Below, in pieces: positions 23,001-35,170 of a stretch of DNA of 64,000 bases (position 1 is its first letter; each line of letters opens with the position of its first letter). A program made the translations under genes and the position numbers. The notes under the pieces are model-generated. The model made no database searches. It saw only the letters and a list, made by a program, of their open reading frames with translations, and was not told the DNA's origin. Source of the DNA: Amaranthus tricolor (taxonomy: Eukaryota; Streptophyta; Magnoliopsida; Caryophyllales; Amaranthaceae); contig NC_080052.1 of NCBI RefSeq assembly GCF_026212465.1, positions 14,658,378 to 14,722,377 on the forward strand, written 5' to 3'.

Positions 23001-24326
23001 AAGTGCTATACATATATATAAATAGTATTACTTTTCCCATGCGTTTCAGCACAATGAAAAAAGTGCGTGGACAAATGGGATCTACATCTAGAGCCACATT
23101 TCCAAAATGGACAGCAATAAAGGTACACAAATTCGATTTGATGCGTTTTAAAGCTTTTTTGGCACTTTTGCGCATAAAGTAACCCAAACTTGGTTTGTTT
23201 TGCACGAAACTTGGCACACAATACTATTTAGTTTATATTATTGTGTTGAAGTGGTTAGAATTGAAAATAAAATTCATATGCTAGAAATTACGTGTTAAGT
23301 TGCGATTTTATGCGTTTTTAAGCGTTTTTGGCACTTTTGCGCATAAAGTAGCTCAAACTTGGTTTGTTTTGCACGAAACTTGGCACACAACACTATTAGG
23401 TATATATTATTGTGTTGAAGTTGTTAGAATTGAAAATCATTGTCATATGCTAGAAATTACGTGTTATGTTGCGATTTTATGCGTTTTTAAGCGTTTTTGG
23501 CACTTTTGCGCATAAAGTAGCTCAAACTTGGTTTGTTTTGCGCGAAACGTGCCACACAACACTATTTGGTATATATTATTGTGTTGAAGTGGTTAGAATT
23601 GAAAATCATTGTCATATTCTAGAAATTACGTGTTAAGTTGCGATTTTATGCGTTTATAAACGTTTTTGGCACTTTTGCGCATAAAGTAGCTCAAACTTGG
23701 TTTGTTTTGCGCGAAACTTGCCACACAACACTATTTGGTATATATTATTGTGTTGAAGTGGTTAGAATTGAAAATCATTGTCATATTCTAGAAATTACGT
23801 GTTAAGTTGCGATTTTATGCGTTTATAAACGTTTTTGGCACTTTTGCGCATAAAGTAGCTCAAACTTGGTTTGTTTTGCGCGAAACTTGCCACACAACAC
23901 TATTTGGTCTATATTATTGCGTTGAATATGTTAGAATTGAAAATCATAGTCGTATGCTAGAAATTACGTATTAAGCTGCGATTTTATGCGTTTTTATGCT
24001 TCTTTGGCACGAACATCTGTTTTCTCTTAGTGCTTTCGACAACCTTCTAATTCCGTTGATTGCGGCTACTACACTCTCAAATACATGGACGATATCTTAA
24101 AATCCGTGAAGGAGGTTGGAGTCGAAAACATAGATGCCGTAATTATTTGTTACATTCTTAAATTATTAATATTATTGGTAAAATTTAATGTTTATTAATC
24201 TTTTAATTTTATATTATATTATAGGTTTTATACGACATTCTGAGGGAAACACGCCCTCTGAGAAGTGGAGAGATGCGCGAATTAAAAGACAAGATTGCCG
24301 TGTATCTTGCTAATTTTTGTCCTTGA
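20065..24326 (+). pseudogene. CACTA B ORF2: En/Spm plant transposase region fused to a Ulp1-like C48 peptidase
   Basis: Proposed exons: 20065-20451, 20537-20794, 20902-21171, 21255-21722, 21833-22107, about 22190-22484, about 22570-22757, 22846-22962, 23050-23122, 24031-24138 and 24235-24326. Nearly all have GT/AG borders and phases that join. Exons 1-4 carry the plant transposase (Ptta/En/Spm) features: KKRKGRGPTKNLK, KWRRQYGKQVGLC, RFRDFKSKLVTGWITKKRAR and HSRDASGKSTINNPG. The last exons read as a Ulp1-type SUMO-protease fold: FILAPYMEE, then His at 22850 followed by ILLVICPLTNIVHVFNSL, TFPKWTAIK, and RQPSNSVDCGYYTLKYMDD with the catalytic Gln and Cys (24061-24063). The usual Trp after His is Ser, the acidic residue is Asn, the acceptor before 22846 reads GTAA, and stops lie at 21504, 21916, 22093, 22311, 22440 and 22636. 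The copy is dead but the fusion is clear. Confidence 0.8.
23143..24010 (+). repeat. 169-bp tandem repeat array (about 5 units) inside an ORF2 intron
   Basis: The marker GGCACTTTTGCGC begins at 23161, 23330, 23499, 23668 and 23837, with a last partial at 24006, each exactly 169 bases apart. Units 3 to 5 are nearly identical. The array fills the intron between the WTAIK exon and the active-site Cys exon of the peptidase domain. Confidence 0.93.
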
Positions 24327-24366
24327 TAAATTGTAATTACTATGGATTTTTTAGGACTTTAATGTA

Positions 24367-24472
<106 letters not shown>

Positions 24473-24639
24473 TACATAATATTATATTATATATACGATC
24501 GATAGTTTTTTATTACAAAGAGATTATTGGTGATTATTTTTGATTATCATTGGATTATTATTGGATTAATCATTATTATTACATTGTATATTATTATTAG
24601 ATTATTATTAGTATAAAACAAAAAAAGAAAAAAGACAAT

Positions 24640-25152
24640 ATCTATTTGCTGCGGTCAGCCCTCAAAACCGCAGCAAATAAGTGCCATTATTTGCTACGGT
24701 TTTGGGGGCTGACCGCAGCAAATAATGCCACTTATTTGCTGCGGTTTTGGGGGCTGACCACAGCAAATAAAGCACTTTTTTGCTGCGATTTTAAACCGCA
24801 GCATTTAAAATAGGTCATTTGCTGTTGTCACTATTGCTTGGGGCCAAAACCGCAGCAAATAATGGCCAAAAACCCGCAGCAAATGACGTTTTTTCCACTA
24901 GTGAATTCAGTGAAGCAACTGAGTATTTATTGTGGGCTGTTGAACAACCGCAGCATTTCAAAGAGCTATTTGCTGCAGGCCATTGTATAACCGCTGCAAT
25001 TAATTGTCCGCCTAAGTATTTGCTGCGGGCTCATGTAAAACCGCAACAATTAATTGATTTTTTTTTTCTAAATTCTTTTTGCTATTTAATGCTGCGTCTA
25101 AGGAAAACCGCAGCAAATGACAAGCAGCAAATAAGGTTTTTTTCCACTAGTG
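24640..25152 (+). repeat. Right subterminal repeats of CACTA B followed by displaced terminus of CACTA A
   Basis: Inverted TTTGCTGCGG and CCGCAGCAAAT motifs run to the end of B at 24903. After the AAT duplication the same motif family continues for 249 bp to a second terminus, TTTTTTTCCACTAGTG, ending at 25152, which is the 5' end of element A. Confidence 0.88.
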
Positions 25153-26389
25153 AAACCCAAACCCTAGACCGGCTCCATGGACCAAGACTTGGACCCTAAA
25201 ATTAATTACATATTTTTTACAAACTTCTTTGATATAATATACTCCTTTCGTTTCTTAAAGAAGTTTTCAGTTGTTAGGTTGAGATGTCTCAATTGTTTGA
25301 TATAATATTTTTTAGCATATCATGTAATATCTTTCTGATTACATTTTTTTACTTGATTAGTTACAAAAGATTTTTAAAACTTTACCTTATTTAATAATTT
25401 TTTACCATATACAATCATCTAAAAATATGTAATATCTTTTAATTACAATGAATATTTATCGAATAGCATATTAATTATTCATGTAAATTATTAATTTTCA
25501 TTAAAATAAATTTGTGAAAAGAAAATAATTTTGAAATTTTTCATAGATAATCATAGGGGGTGTTGGAAGTCATAAGAAGATCAATTCTCCACCTCAGGAA
25601 TCTGTGTGCCTTACCAAGCAATCCATGTGAATAAACAAGAAAACACAAAATAAATTATGCTTGTAACCAAATTATGATTATATAACAAAATGTTGATTAT
25701 CTATTATATAGCTTTAACTTCCTACATTAATTTGTATAAATACATACCTCCAACTCCCATTGTATTTTAACCAATCCAATTAATAAATGAGTGTATGTTT
25801 CAAGATCAAATTGAGAGTTCTTGATTGATACTTGCTAAGTTTAACAACAATTTTCAATTACTACCTAATACCACATGTTTAAATGGTAATGCATTAGAAT
25901 GTATTTTGTGAACAAAATGAGCTTGTTGAAGTAGAATAATTATGGTCATTAAATTTATCAATAGATATTCTTACCAAAATTACACTAACATTCTATTACC
26001 ATTCCCATCATTAATTATCAATTACAAAACGGACCGTAAATCTTTTTGAGGTTTAAATCTTCTCAGTTATCTTATAGGTTTCATATTGTTGGGTTTCAAA
26101 TCTTGTCATGCTTTATTTTTATGTTGTTTAGCTAAATTTTGAGATCATCTTCTTCTTATCATATTTTAAGAAAATGCTTCATGCTTGCTTTACAATAATT
26201 AAGGACCCATTTTTAGACCCTTTTTCGACGCATTAAGGACCCTAGACCAATTAGACCAGACGGGTCTGGGTACGGGTATGAAAATTTCAGACCTAATGGT
26301 CTGGATTCCAGCTGGATTTATTAAAAATTAATGGGTTTGGGTTCGAGTTTTACTGGACCCGCTCTAGACCCGCCTCATGACCATCCCTA
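25153..26389. mobile_element. Non-autonomous hAT element, copy 1, left part removed by CACTA A
   Basis: The right end GACCATCCCTA (26389) and flank ACTATAAC (26390-26397) match the complete copy at 49260-51107 and its TSD ACTGTAAC. The left part is missing because CACTA A sits in it. The interior is AT-rich with Stowaway-like sequence at about 25243 and no ORF. The subterminal region (26215-26380) is rich in GGGTCTGGG and its complement. Confidence 0.82.
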
Positions 26390-26816
26390 ACTATAACATT
26401 GTGAAATCAGAACAGTCGATATAAATAACTCCAAAAAGGGGAAAACGCCATTCAAATAAAGCATCAATGAGATATACCACTCAAGGAAGAAACATAGGAT
26501 TGGACTATGATTACAAGTTTCAAATTCACACCCTAATACATCCATCACTACATTAGGTCTGGATTCCAGCTGGATTTATTAAAAATTAATGGGTTTGGGT
26601 CCGAGTTTTACTGGACCCGCTCTAGACCCGCCTCATGACCATCCCTAACTATAACATTGTGAAATCAGAACAGTCGATATAAATAACTCCAAAAAGGGGA
26701 AAACGCCATTCAAATAAAGCATCAATGAGATATACCACTCAAGGAAGAAACATAGGATTGGACTATGATTACAAGTTTCAAATTCACACCCTAATACATC
26801 CATCACTACATTATAT
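26301..26816 (+). repeat. 258-bp tandem duplication
   Basis: The stretch 26301-26558 is repeated at 26559-26816 almost base for base (one visible difference, TTCGAG versus TCCGAG). It includes the hAT right end and its target duplication. The second segmental copy has only one unit (about 51018-51245), so the duplication is recent and limited to copy 1. Confidence 0.9.
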
Positions 26817-27270
26817 TACAGACTAAAATATTACAATAGCAACTGTTACACCAATCATGAGAAGCTACTCCAATTTTACGCCAACAAACCATGTTTATTA
26901 TTCTTTCATTTGATGGATGATCCTCTTCTTTTGTAGTACTGTAAACGAATATGCTTTGCCTTTGTACACGTCCTGCATGTGCTATCTTAAACAAACTTAT
27001 ACACACCCATATTTACCTGGTTTGGTCCAGTACACCCGTAGAATCCCCAAGAATTATACGTTGTGGTGTGTGATTCAACAACATAGCCCAATCTGATCTG
27101 CTGCTGCTGTTTCTCTATGTACTGTACTCACAAGTATACAGACACAGGTTAGTCAGAACTAGCGTCTTCTTATTTAGTGATGCAATCAACTTATTGTACA
27201 AGCATTGCACATTTACACCTATCCCAGAGCAGCAAAACCTGCTGTCAAATCTCTCTTCCCATTATTGTTG
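26817..27270. other. Non-coding part of block X
   Basis: No ORF that I would defend. It matches 51245-51841, where copy 2 has roughly 110 extra bases (about 51550-51690). Confidence 0.5.
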
Positions 27271-28424
27271 TGTAACACCTTTGAATTTCCGACTCCTTAT
27301 ACGGAACTAAAACCGCAAAGGAGGGGAGGAAATTCGGGTGTTACATTAAAATAAAATAATAATAAACTTTAAAATGTGAGTAGAAATTTCGGCAGCATTT
27401 CCGCTAAAAATCGAGGGCATGACGGAATATGAAGCACAATAAAATAACTAAACTCATCCAAGGCATTATTGCCTTTAAATCTCGTATTATGATAGAATGA
27501 TTCATCGTCGGCTCCTCAAATCATCATGACAAGCATGGATCGTGGTTCCAGTGTCAACGCTGGAGTTTTAGAAAGAATAAAACACTTTAAAAACATACAA
27601 AACCATAAACTACGCAGCGGAATCATGAACATACAACGGAGGACACAATGCCTCATACCAAAAACATACACAACCTAAAGTTTACAAAAGATATAAAAGA
27701 GCTATGGAGTTAAAAGACCAATGCATAACTCGTTTTATGATTTGCACTCATCACTCTCCCCCAATGCAATGCAGAAGAAGCTCCAATACCTGTTACACCT
27801 ATCTTAGATGATGCTGCTGCTCAACATCAGACCATAAGCCAAATGTATCATAGCAAAAATATCATAGAAAGTGAATAAATCAAACATAATGCAAACACAT
27901 ACACGTCAGTAACTAACATCAAATATTAATAAGGTCAACAGAGCTAACGTTTTGTTATACAACTGTATAAAGATGATTTCGTAAAACACAAAGCATAACT
28001 AGTAACTATTTATCATCCATATATATTTCTTAATCTCAATTCTTCTTTTCCAACCCCAACCATGCGTTCATGGGTGGAATGTATATCTTAACACTCCTCT
28101 TCTCAAAATCATAACATCTCTATAATATAGGTATGATATCTACTTAACTAAAGGCGTTAACAAACTACCTGAAGCCTAATGATAAAGCATTGCCTTGCAA
28201 CGCTTGTCTACCTAAAAGTAAGTGTGATCATAGTATATCTTTGGGATTCTTAACTCCCATAAGGTAACTCAACTTAGGCATAATCTTTCTATGAAGGAAA
28301 ACCCTTGGGGTTCGCAAGACCCCAGGGGCACTTCTCACTAGCATAAACTATTTTGTCAATGAAGACCTTGGGCTTTGCAAGACCCACGACTATCTCAACT
28401 ATTTACCTTCTATCAACGAATAAA

Positions 28425-28660
28425 CTTTCTATCAGTGAGAACCTTGAGGATTACAAGACCCACCGGTAACTCAAATACACTCTTGCTATCAATGAGAACC
28501 ATAGGGTTTGCAAGACCCACCGGTAACTCAAATATACTCTTTCTATCAATGAGAATCATGGGGTTTACAAGACCCACTAGTAACTCAAATATACTCTTGC
28601 TATCAATGAGAACCATGGGATTTGCAAGACCCACCGGTAACTCATATTGTGAATTTTCGA
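28425..28660 (+). repeat. 57-bp minisatellite, about 4 units
   Basis: TGAGAA(C/T)C recurs at 28436, 28493, 28550 and 28607. Because 57 is a multiple of three and the unit lacks stops, long frames with 19-residue repeats appear on both strands; they are not taken as genes. Confidence 0.9.
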
Positions 28661-29606
28661 TCAATAAAGGAATCATTACGATTCCAAATAACATAGTCAA
28701 ATCTTTCAGTAAAAGGGAATCATTTCGACTTCATGTAAACATAAGTCTTTCTTCATCCACAAGGGAATTATTCTCACTTCCCACTAATACTTCCATTCTA
28801 CGCATCTACATCACTTGAAATCCAAGCGTATCATTATCAATTGCTATTCATATATAATGCACTTGCTTGTACTTTATATTCCAATACAGTGCATATAATC
28901 ATTAGTTATCGATAAATATTCGAAACAAAAAAATGCAAAGAATAACTAATTGTTGCTTGCACGTACCTGTAATTGCAACTGCAAGAAAAAAAGTTATCAA
29001 AACCACAAAATATGAGGTTCTTAAGCTTCTGTTATGAACTGGGCACCTATGCACGTTCAAAGTATGACTAATAAGTCTACTTATCCTCATATAAGAGTCG
29101 CTTACTCTAAAAGAAAGTACCCTATTACCGTTAGAGCGAGTTCTAGTTCACGCTATGAATAAAATTAGCCAAATGCAACAATTTCAATTCTAGGTTTGCT
29201 TACTATTATACCAATAATTCTAATCTAATCACAACATACGCTTTTCACATAATATTTACGATAAACTATGTTCTAAAGAGCAAGACTAAACTATATATTT
29301 TGCATTGTCATATTACTATGAGTTAGTAGACGTAAGATTGAATAAAGTAATGTATTACATATAATGGTAATGACAATACCCAAGGTAGTAAGTTCGTAAT
29401 GATATGAAATCCATTTCACCACATTATTCAAGGTTCGTAGTAACTACAAGAAATAACTTATATCGCTCACAAAGGGTTGAGAAGATGATGGAAAAAGTAA
29501 AGAGCTTTAAGCCATGTGAGAGGGGGATGCCGGCGGTGACGGCTGCTGGTGGCTGGCGGCGGTTGTTGATGGTGCTGGATGTTCTTGGTGTTGAGGAAGG
29601 GAGGTG

Positions 29607-29608
29607 GA

Positions 29609-29641
<33 letters not shown>

Positions 29642-29642
29642 G
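29607..29642 (+). repeat. (GAAA)n microsatellite
   Basis: About eight GAAA units. The counterpart at 54101-54128 is shorter. Confidence 0.9.
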
Positions 29643-30169
29643 ATGGAAAATGAGGAGTATGGGTTTAGGGATTTTTATTTATTTTTTATTTTTTTCTTTC
29701 TCTTTTTCTTAATTCAATATCCTAACTCATCTATATAATCAAATATTTACTTCAAGTTCAAATTAAGACAACTTTCAATATTCTAGCAAAATTTTGAATT
29801 ACAAGTATAAGTTTAATATGTACATCTTTATTTGATTAATTATAAATATACTCTTAATATAAATATGTAGACATTCATATACATATATAAATAATCGATA
29901 TTCAAAATAATTATTATAAAAAAAATCTCTAAAATCATTATTTTAGATAAATAATGACGTAATAAAATGACAGGGTGTTACATGCTGACAACACATGAGA
30001 GACATTCATGTGTTGGTGATTTGTAGCCAACAATCATAACCCTGCACACTCCTTTTTCTATTGACACAGTACCTGTATAAATAAGCCATTGTACAATGTA
30101 ACTTTTGAAGTCATTTCATTTATACCATCTCAATGCCACAATGTTGTTTGTCATTTGTGGAGGCTAAAG

Positions 30170-30567
30170 TGAAAATGTTTTATTAATTCTTTTCCCCGGG
30201 TGCCAATTCTGGCTTTAATAAGTTATTTGAAAGTTTCTAATTTGGTGCTTTAATTGAAATTTTACCATATTTCTTTCAAGGCACAGGCTCTATAGGACCC
30301 AAAACAAGCTTGGATTCAACACCTTTCTAAATTTTTTGTTTTTTCCCCTAAAAAATCTTTGCCAATTATAATGAGGGTGCAGCAATCCCTGCGTAACACA
30401 ACTTTTATAACCCACCACTCAAGTACATGGATCCATGTTTTCCAAGGAAACTATAAGAACATGATTTATGGATTTAAATTCCTTACTGCAAAATGCACAT
30501 AAAAATTGTGTATCATCAGGATATTCAGGTTATGGAATAGGCACCAATTTTTAGCTTGTTAAAACTG
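30170..30567. other. Unique non-coding sequence
   Basis: Sequence after the point where copy 2 carries a hAT insertion. I see no gene or repeat in it. Confidence 0.45.
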
Positions 30568-30925
30568 TTAACAAGAAATTTTTTTACTTGTTGCATCTTT
30601 CGCCATGTATTTAACTACAAGAACATTCCACGGCTCCTTTACGGATTCTAAATATGGATAAATATCAAATAATGAATCAACCATATCATTTAATATATAA
30701 CCACAACATATGAAATCATCATTGTCCCATTTGTTTCTTTTCCACATCTCCTTTACGGTTTCATTTTGCTTCTCCTCCAACCTTAGTTTTGAAATCATCT
30801 GTGCCACGTTGAGTGTACTAAGCAAGAAAGTATTTTCTTTTGCCATCTCCGCAAATCAACCCCAAAAAATTTTTCTAATTTGACAATATTCGCTTTCATC
30901 TCCTTAAGACTTGACATCTCTCAAG
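30568..30925 (-). pseudogene. Copia-type gag (UBN2-like) N-terminal fragment
   Basis: The 279-base open frame (30846-30568) contains MWKRNKWDNDDFICCGYILN and DSLFDIYPYLESVKEPWNVL, a pattern typical of the gag-like UBN2 region of Copia retrotransposons. In a neighbouring frame just upstream (30925-30847) NIVKLEKFFGVDLRRWQKK continues the same protein, so a frameshift separates the two. No downstream zinc knuckle or pol and no LTRs are visible, so this is an isolated fragment. Confidence 0.65.
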
Positions 30926-33510
30926 ACTTATAACAGTTTTAGATTGTTTAGTGTTTTATTGATGTAAAACTTTAAAAGATTACAAGCACTGAACCGAGAT
31001 AATAAGTCTTTGCAACCTATTACAAAATCTAGGAATTGAAATTACAATCAAATAAGTAACTTGAAATAAATAAATAACCTTAAACCAAAGATACTTTAAG
31101 AAAATATACGAAAACTTGATACCAAATCAAGGCACAAGCTTGTTTTCCTAAAACCGTTATTCCACCTACTTGGTTATTAGGCTTAAAACTTGGAATACAC
31201 TTTTGAGATACAACGATTTGCGATCATATCATACATTAAAGTATCTTTGACTAGAATTTATTTATAGTTTAATTGAGTAAATTAGAGAATATAATATACT
31301 ACATAATATATTGTTGATAATACATATAACTGTCAAAATTGAGTGTTTGCAATGCATAATATCTCTAGCATTATTTTTTAATATCATTTGTTTATATGTC
31401 GATGCTATATGATCGTGCATTGTACGGCTTTTTACACTCTCAATTAAAGATGGATTAGAAAAGTTATTTGAGGTTAAAATAAAAAAAACCGTCACTTTTA
31501 ATTAAATAAAGCCATAAAAAACCTCTTTGAAAAATCAACCTAACCAAAACTGGTCCAACAATACGGGACCCGTGAAGATTATTGCCCTTCGCAAAGATGC
31601 ATCAGCCCCAAACTAATAGAAAGTTTCTGAGCTTCACTCGCAACCCCCAAGTTGCTTCTCAAGACTCATTTTCTTTTTGACACATTTCATTAATTAATTT
31701 ATTTTTTACATTTATTTTATTCTTGACTTATACGTTAAAACATCATGAACAAAATTTAATAGATTTGTGTCAATATAAATTTTAATGATATTAACATTTT
31801 ATAATTTTTAAATATATATAATTAAAAACATTAAGAATTGAATTAGTATACTACATTACACAAGAAAATGATATTGAATAATAAAGCAGCTGGTCTTGCG
31901 CGATACCGTCTCAATGAGACGGATAGCCAATTAGATTAAAAATAGTTTTCTTCAATATGCACTCAGTACTTGATCTATTTAAAGGTCATAATTGATACTT
32001 ATAAGGTCAAAATTAATTTTTCAATTGGTCATTTTAAGGTCTAAGTTGATCACTTCTAAATCAAAATTGAAATTTTTTGCAACAAAGCAGCCATGAACTC
32101 TTGATCATTTTCAAACAGTATTCATTTTATGGACCATTCAAGGTCTAAATTGATCATTTTTAGATCAAAATTGAAATTTTTATAACAAAGCAGCCATGAA
32201 CACATGATCATTTCCAAGAGCATTCGTCGAATTATTTGGCAAAACATAACTCGAGATGGACGCTTTCTCCCTCTTCACATAAGGGTAAGCAAACACTACA
32301 ACTACAACTTTATTTCTAAGTCCATGATGATTAGAAACTATTGAGGAAAAAGCAATTTCACTATTATTGATCGATGATTAAAGAGTACAAGTACTCTTTG
32401 TTTAAAAATACTTGAGTAAAATAATTAACATGTTAAAGGTCAAGTATTCGCAGTGACATTAAGAAGACGGCATTTAAATTGACTTCGGTCATTATTGCCG
32501 TGAATATGAAGAACTTGAATGAAGCGTTACATTAAAAGTTCAAGCACGTAATCCAAAATAAAATAAGTGCTAAGTAAATATTGCATAAGAGTAGAAATTT
32601 ATAACAAAATAGACAAATTCTTTGAAATTTTACGACCCAACAACTTTAGTTTTTTTAAAGAGGGGCATTAACTTTTGTGATCGTCTCTCTATTTCAATAC
32701 CTAACAATCGATAACAATAACATTAATGGTCTATTTGGTTAGTGGTACTAAAAGGGTAGTAATGAGAATGATTTATAGAGCAAAATTTCATTAAAAGTTT
32801 CATGTCATTCCCATGGTGATGAAACTTTGATCACAAAAAAGTTTTTTGTTTACGAATTTCGTTTTTCACCTAATACCACCTCTCCCAATGGTAATGCATT
32901 GGAATGAACATATAGCAATACTTAGTAGGAACATATGCGATAAAACAATGAACATAGGTAGTGACTCTAACATACGCAAAAAATAGCAACAATTAGTAAG
33001 CAAGACAAGCTTACCCCTTCACAATCATATTACCTTTGTGATGAATGAAAACACGCAACCATTACCCCTTCATAGTTAGTCTGTAAATTCAGTCGATTGG
33101 TTGTGTTTATAAGGATCACATCAAATAATGATGACTGTGAAAAATAAAAATTGAATGCAAATAATAAAATTATATTATTAATTAATAACCAAAAACTGCA
33201 TACATGCTTACTAATTATTTAAACTTATTGTATAAATTCAGTTTTCCTTGTATGAGTTGATGCATTCTTGATGAAATTATAAAGGATGCGTATAAGAAAA
33301 ATGCGATCACCTTTAACAGTGAGCGGGTTCAACAAATTTGAGATTGCTTTATATGTTGTGTGCATCAGCTTTGACGATAGTCTAGCTTTTACAGAACCAT
33401 AGAAATAAAACATCTATTAGTGCTAAAATTTGTTGTGGCAGTGAGGTTACTTATTAGTGGAGTGTAACAGCAGCAGTTTTGTTTGGAATCTGCTCTTCGC
33501 ATGTTGTTGT
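30926..33510. other. AT-rich non-coding stretch with MITE-like pieces
   Basis: No gene seen. A palindrome CCGTCTCAATGAGACGG lies at 31906-31922 and begins a stretch with two related units (about 32036-32110 and 32150-32225, sharing AACAAAGCAGCCATGAAC). Around 32722-32905 is a fragment of a MITE-like family (TTTGGTTAGTGGTACTA ... CCAATGGTAATGCATTGGAA) that also appears near 25865 and 41030. Confidence 0.4.
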
Positions 33511-33869
33511 CATCATTGTTGTCCAAACTAAGGCAATGACGAACTTACAATCTGTTTTGTTTACACTCATCTAGGTTTCGTATGAATAGTCCTCGGCACC
33601 TAATCTGCATCAACACAAAAGTAAGTCAAGGAAGCAACATATTCTGTGAATTTCTCAAACCTTAACATTTGGTTTTGATTTTTCTCGAAAAGAAAGTGTG
33701 TGGAGAAGGACAGATACAAAAAAGGTAGAGCCCTTTTCATTAGAGAAAGAACATTTTCCAAATACAGTAGTTATAATTAGTGTGAACTGTGAACGTCCAG
33801 ATCAGTGGGTGTAGAGGTCACAGATAGATACACAGGGAAGCATCTGATATTATATTTTGGAAAAGACAC

Positions 33870-34540
33870 ACAAATGTTTACTTGAGACATCACAATGGAC
33901 CATCTGCTTTGAATGTAGATAGCTTAGATTGTCAAAATATTAAGAACAAATTAACATGAAATTTATAGAAAATAAAAGGGAAAAACTGAAAGATTTCAAG
34001 TTCAACTCACTTTCTAGCAAGATCTAAAGTAAGCTAAATCACAACCTTAAAAGCAAGCTTTTTCTGCCTATTTCTTATCAAGAATTGTTTAAGAGTTCCC
34101 CCAGGAATATACTCAACAACAACACAGCATACCCTAGATGAAAGAGCGCGGGGAGGATTTAAGGATGCTTTTACAGGTATTTTGAGATTAGATGTTCCCA
34201 TGGAGGCCCCAACAAACTGTAATTTCATCATATCAGGGGATAAGATGATAAATTTTAACCAGAAAGTTTGAGACATGTCACTTCAGCATAGAGGGCGTCC
34301 ATGAAATTCAAAATACAATGCAACACTTTTCTCAGTCACTTTAATAGAAAAGTCACAAAGCAAAGTACCAAGTATAAAAATCAGCCAAAAGAGGATCAGT
34401 TAGCAAGAGAATTACTTTAGTAACATTTAGATGGTCAAGGTTTTCCTAAACAACAACTTCTTGCTAAAAGGCCGCTCGCATTGAAGCAGAATCTTTAGCA
34501 GTAGTCATGTCATCTTCTCCCCAATCCAAAAGCTTCACTA
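33870..34540 (-). pseudogene. Raf-like MAPKKK-type protein kinase fragment, copy 1
   Basis: Two adjacent kinase exons are readable. Exon 34537-34416 gives VKLLDWGEDDMTTAKDSASM, then RAAF-stop-QEVVV-stop, then NLDHLNVTK, with an AG acceptor and GT donor. Exon 34216-34011 gives FVGASMGTSNLKIPVKASLN, then VCCVVVEYIPGGTLKQFLI, RNRQKKLAFKVV and, after a stop, LDLARK. This is the middle of the kinase domain (VAVK lysine side, hinge and helix E) of plant Raf-like kinases related to ATMRK1/HT1. A weak trace of the catalytic loop (MVHCDVS) lies near 33890. The ATP-loop exon and C-lobe are not found. At least three stops make it dead. A first non-coding exon may sit at about 35690-35880. Confidence 0.75.
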
Positions 34541-34679
34541 AATAAACAAATATTAATTTAGTCAAAGAAATAAATAATCACAACATTACACTTATTTATG
34601 TGCCTTATAAGCACATAAAAGTTTCTAAATAAAGCAAGAATCTTATGTCCTAACACATTCAAAGCCTTCGAACATTGAG

Positions 34680-35170
34680 ATAAGTCAAAATTTAGAAGAG
34701 AAAAGGTAACATTATATTATAAAAGCCTCCTCCCACCCTGCGAAAAAGCATGCTTTCATAATCCCTTATACATAGCACTTCCACCCTAAAAACATTTGTG
34801 ATAAGTCAAAATCTAGAGGAGAAAAGGTAACATTATGTTATCAAAGCCTCCTCCCACCCTCTGCAAAAGCGGGCTTTCATAATCTTTTATATATAGCACT
34901 TGCACGCACCCTAAAAATAACTCTTAAGAAGGAAAAAATCCTATAAGGAACTTCATAAAAACATGAAACAAAAAGGGGCGCACTTTGGATGTATGTAAGA
35001 ATGTTTCATCTACTTCCAAAAAAACTTAAAGATGACAACCTTAAAAAAAGGATAGAAGCTTTCAAAGAACTTCATAATAACATGAAACGTAAAGGGATTA
35101 ACTTTAGATGATGCAAATATTCTCCATCTACTTGGCAAAAAAAGAACAACGAGGCTATTATATTGTCAAA
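34680..35170. repeat. Two sets of local diverged duplications in block Y
   Basis: An approximately 121-bp unit beginning ATAAGTCAAAAT is present twice (34681 and 34802). A second unit with AACTTCATAA and ACATGAAAC is also present twice (about 34950 and 35070). Both pairs recur in copy 2 (57415-57900) and copy 3 (63505-63985), so they predate the block duplication. Confidence 0.75.

Larger units (their letters stand above)
27271..29982 (+). mobile_element. 2.7-kb TG...CA element, probable solo LTR, copy 1
   Basis: Starts TGTAACACC and ends GGGTGTTACA, with flanks TGTTG (27266-27270) and TGCTG (29983-29987). In the second copy both flanks are TGCTG, a perfect 5-bp target duplication. The TG...CA ends and 5-bp TSD fit an LTR, and no coding domain is present, so a large solo LTR is the best reading. 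The first 80 bases form an inverted repeat (TGTAACACC...GGGTGTTACA). The interior holds a 57-bp minisatellite and a GAAA run. Confidence 0.72.

Noticed and set aside
28425..28660. CRISPR-like array
   Set aside because: Repeats are contiguous 57-bp units without unique spacers, in a plant transposon.
28375..28818. Frame with 19-residue repeats (FARPTGNSNILLLSMRTMG type)
   Set aside because: Produced by a 57-bp minisatellite whose unit is a multiple of three and lacks stops on either strand; unit number differs between copies and no coding context exists. The same holds for 53006-53485.
29404..29712. Frame ending in Arg/Lys/Glu repeats, and its relative at 53952-54212
   Set aside because: Low-complexity reading through GGC-rich and GAAA repeats of an LTR-like element; not alike outside the repeats.
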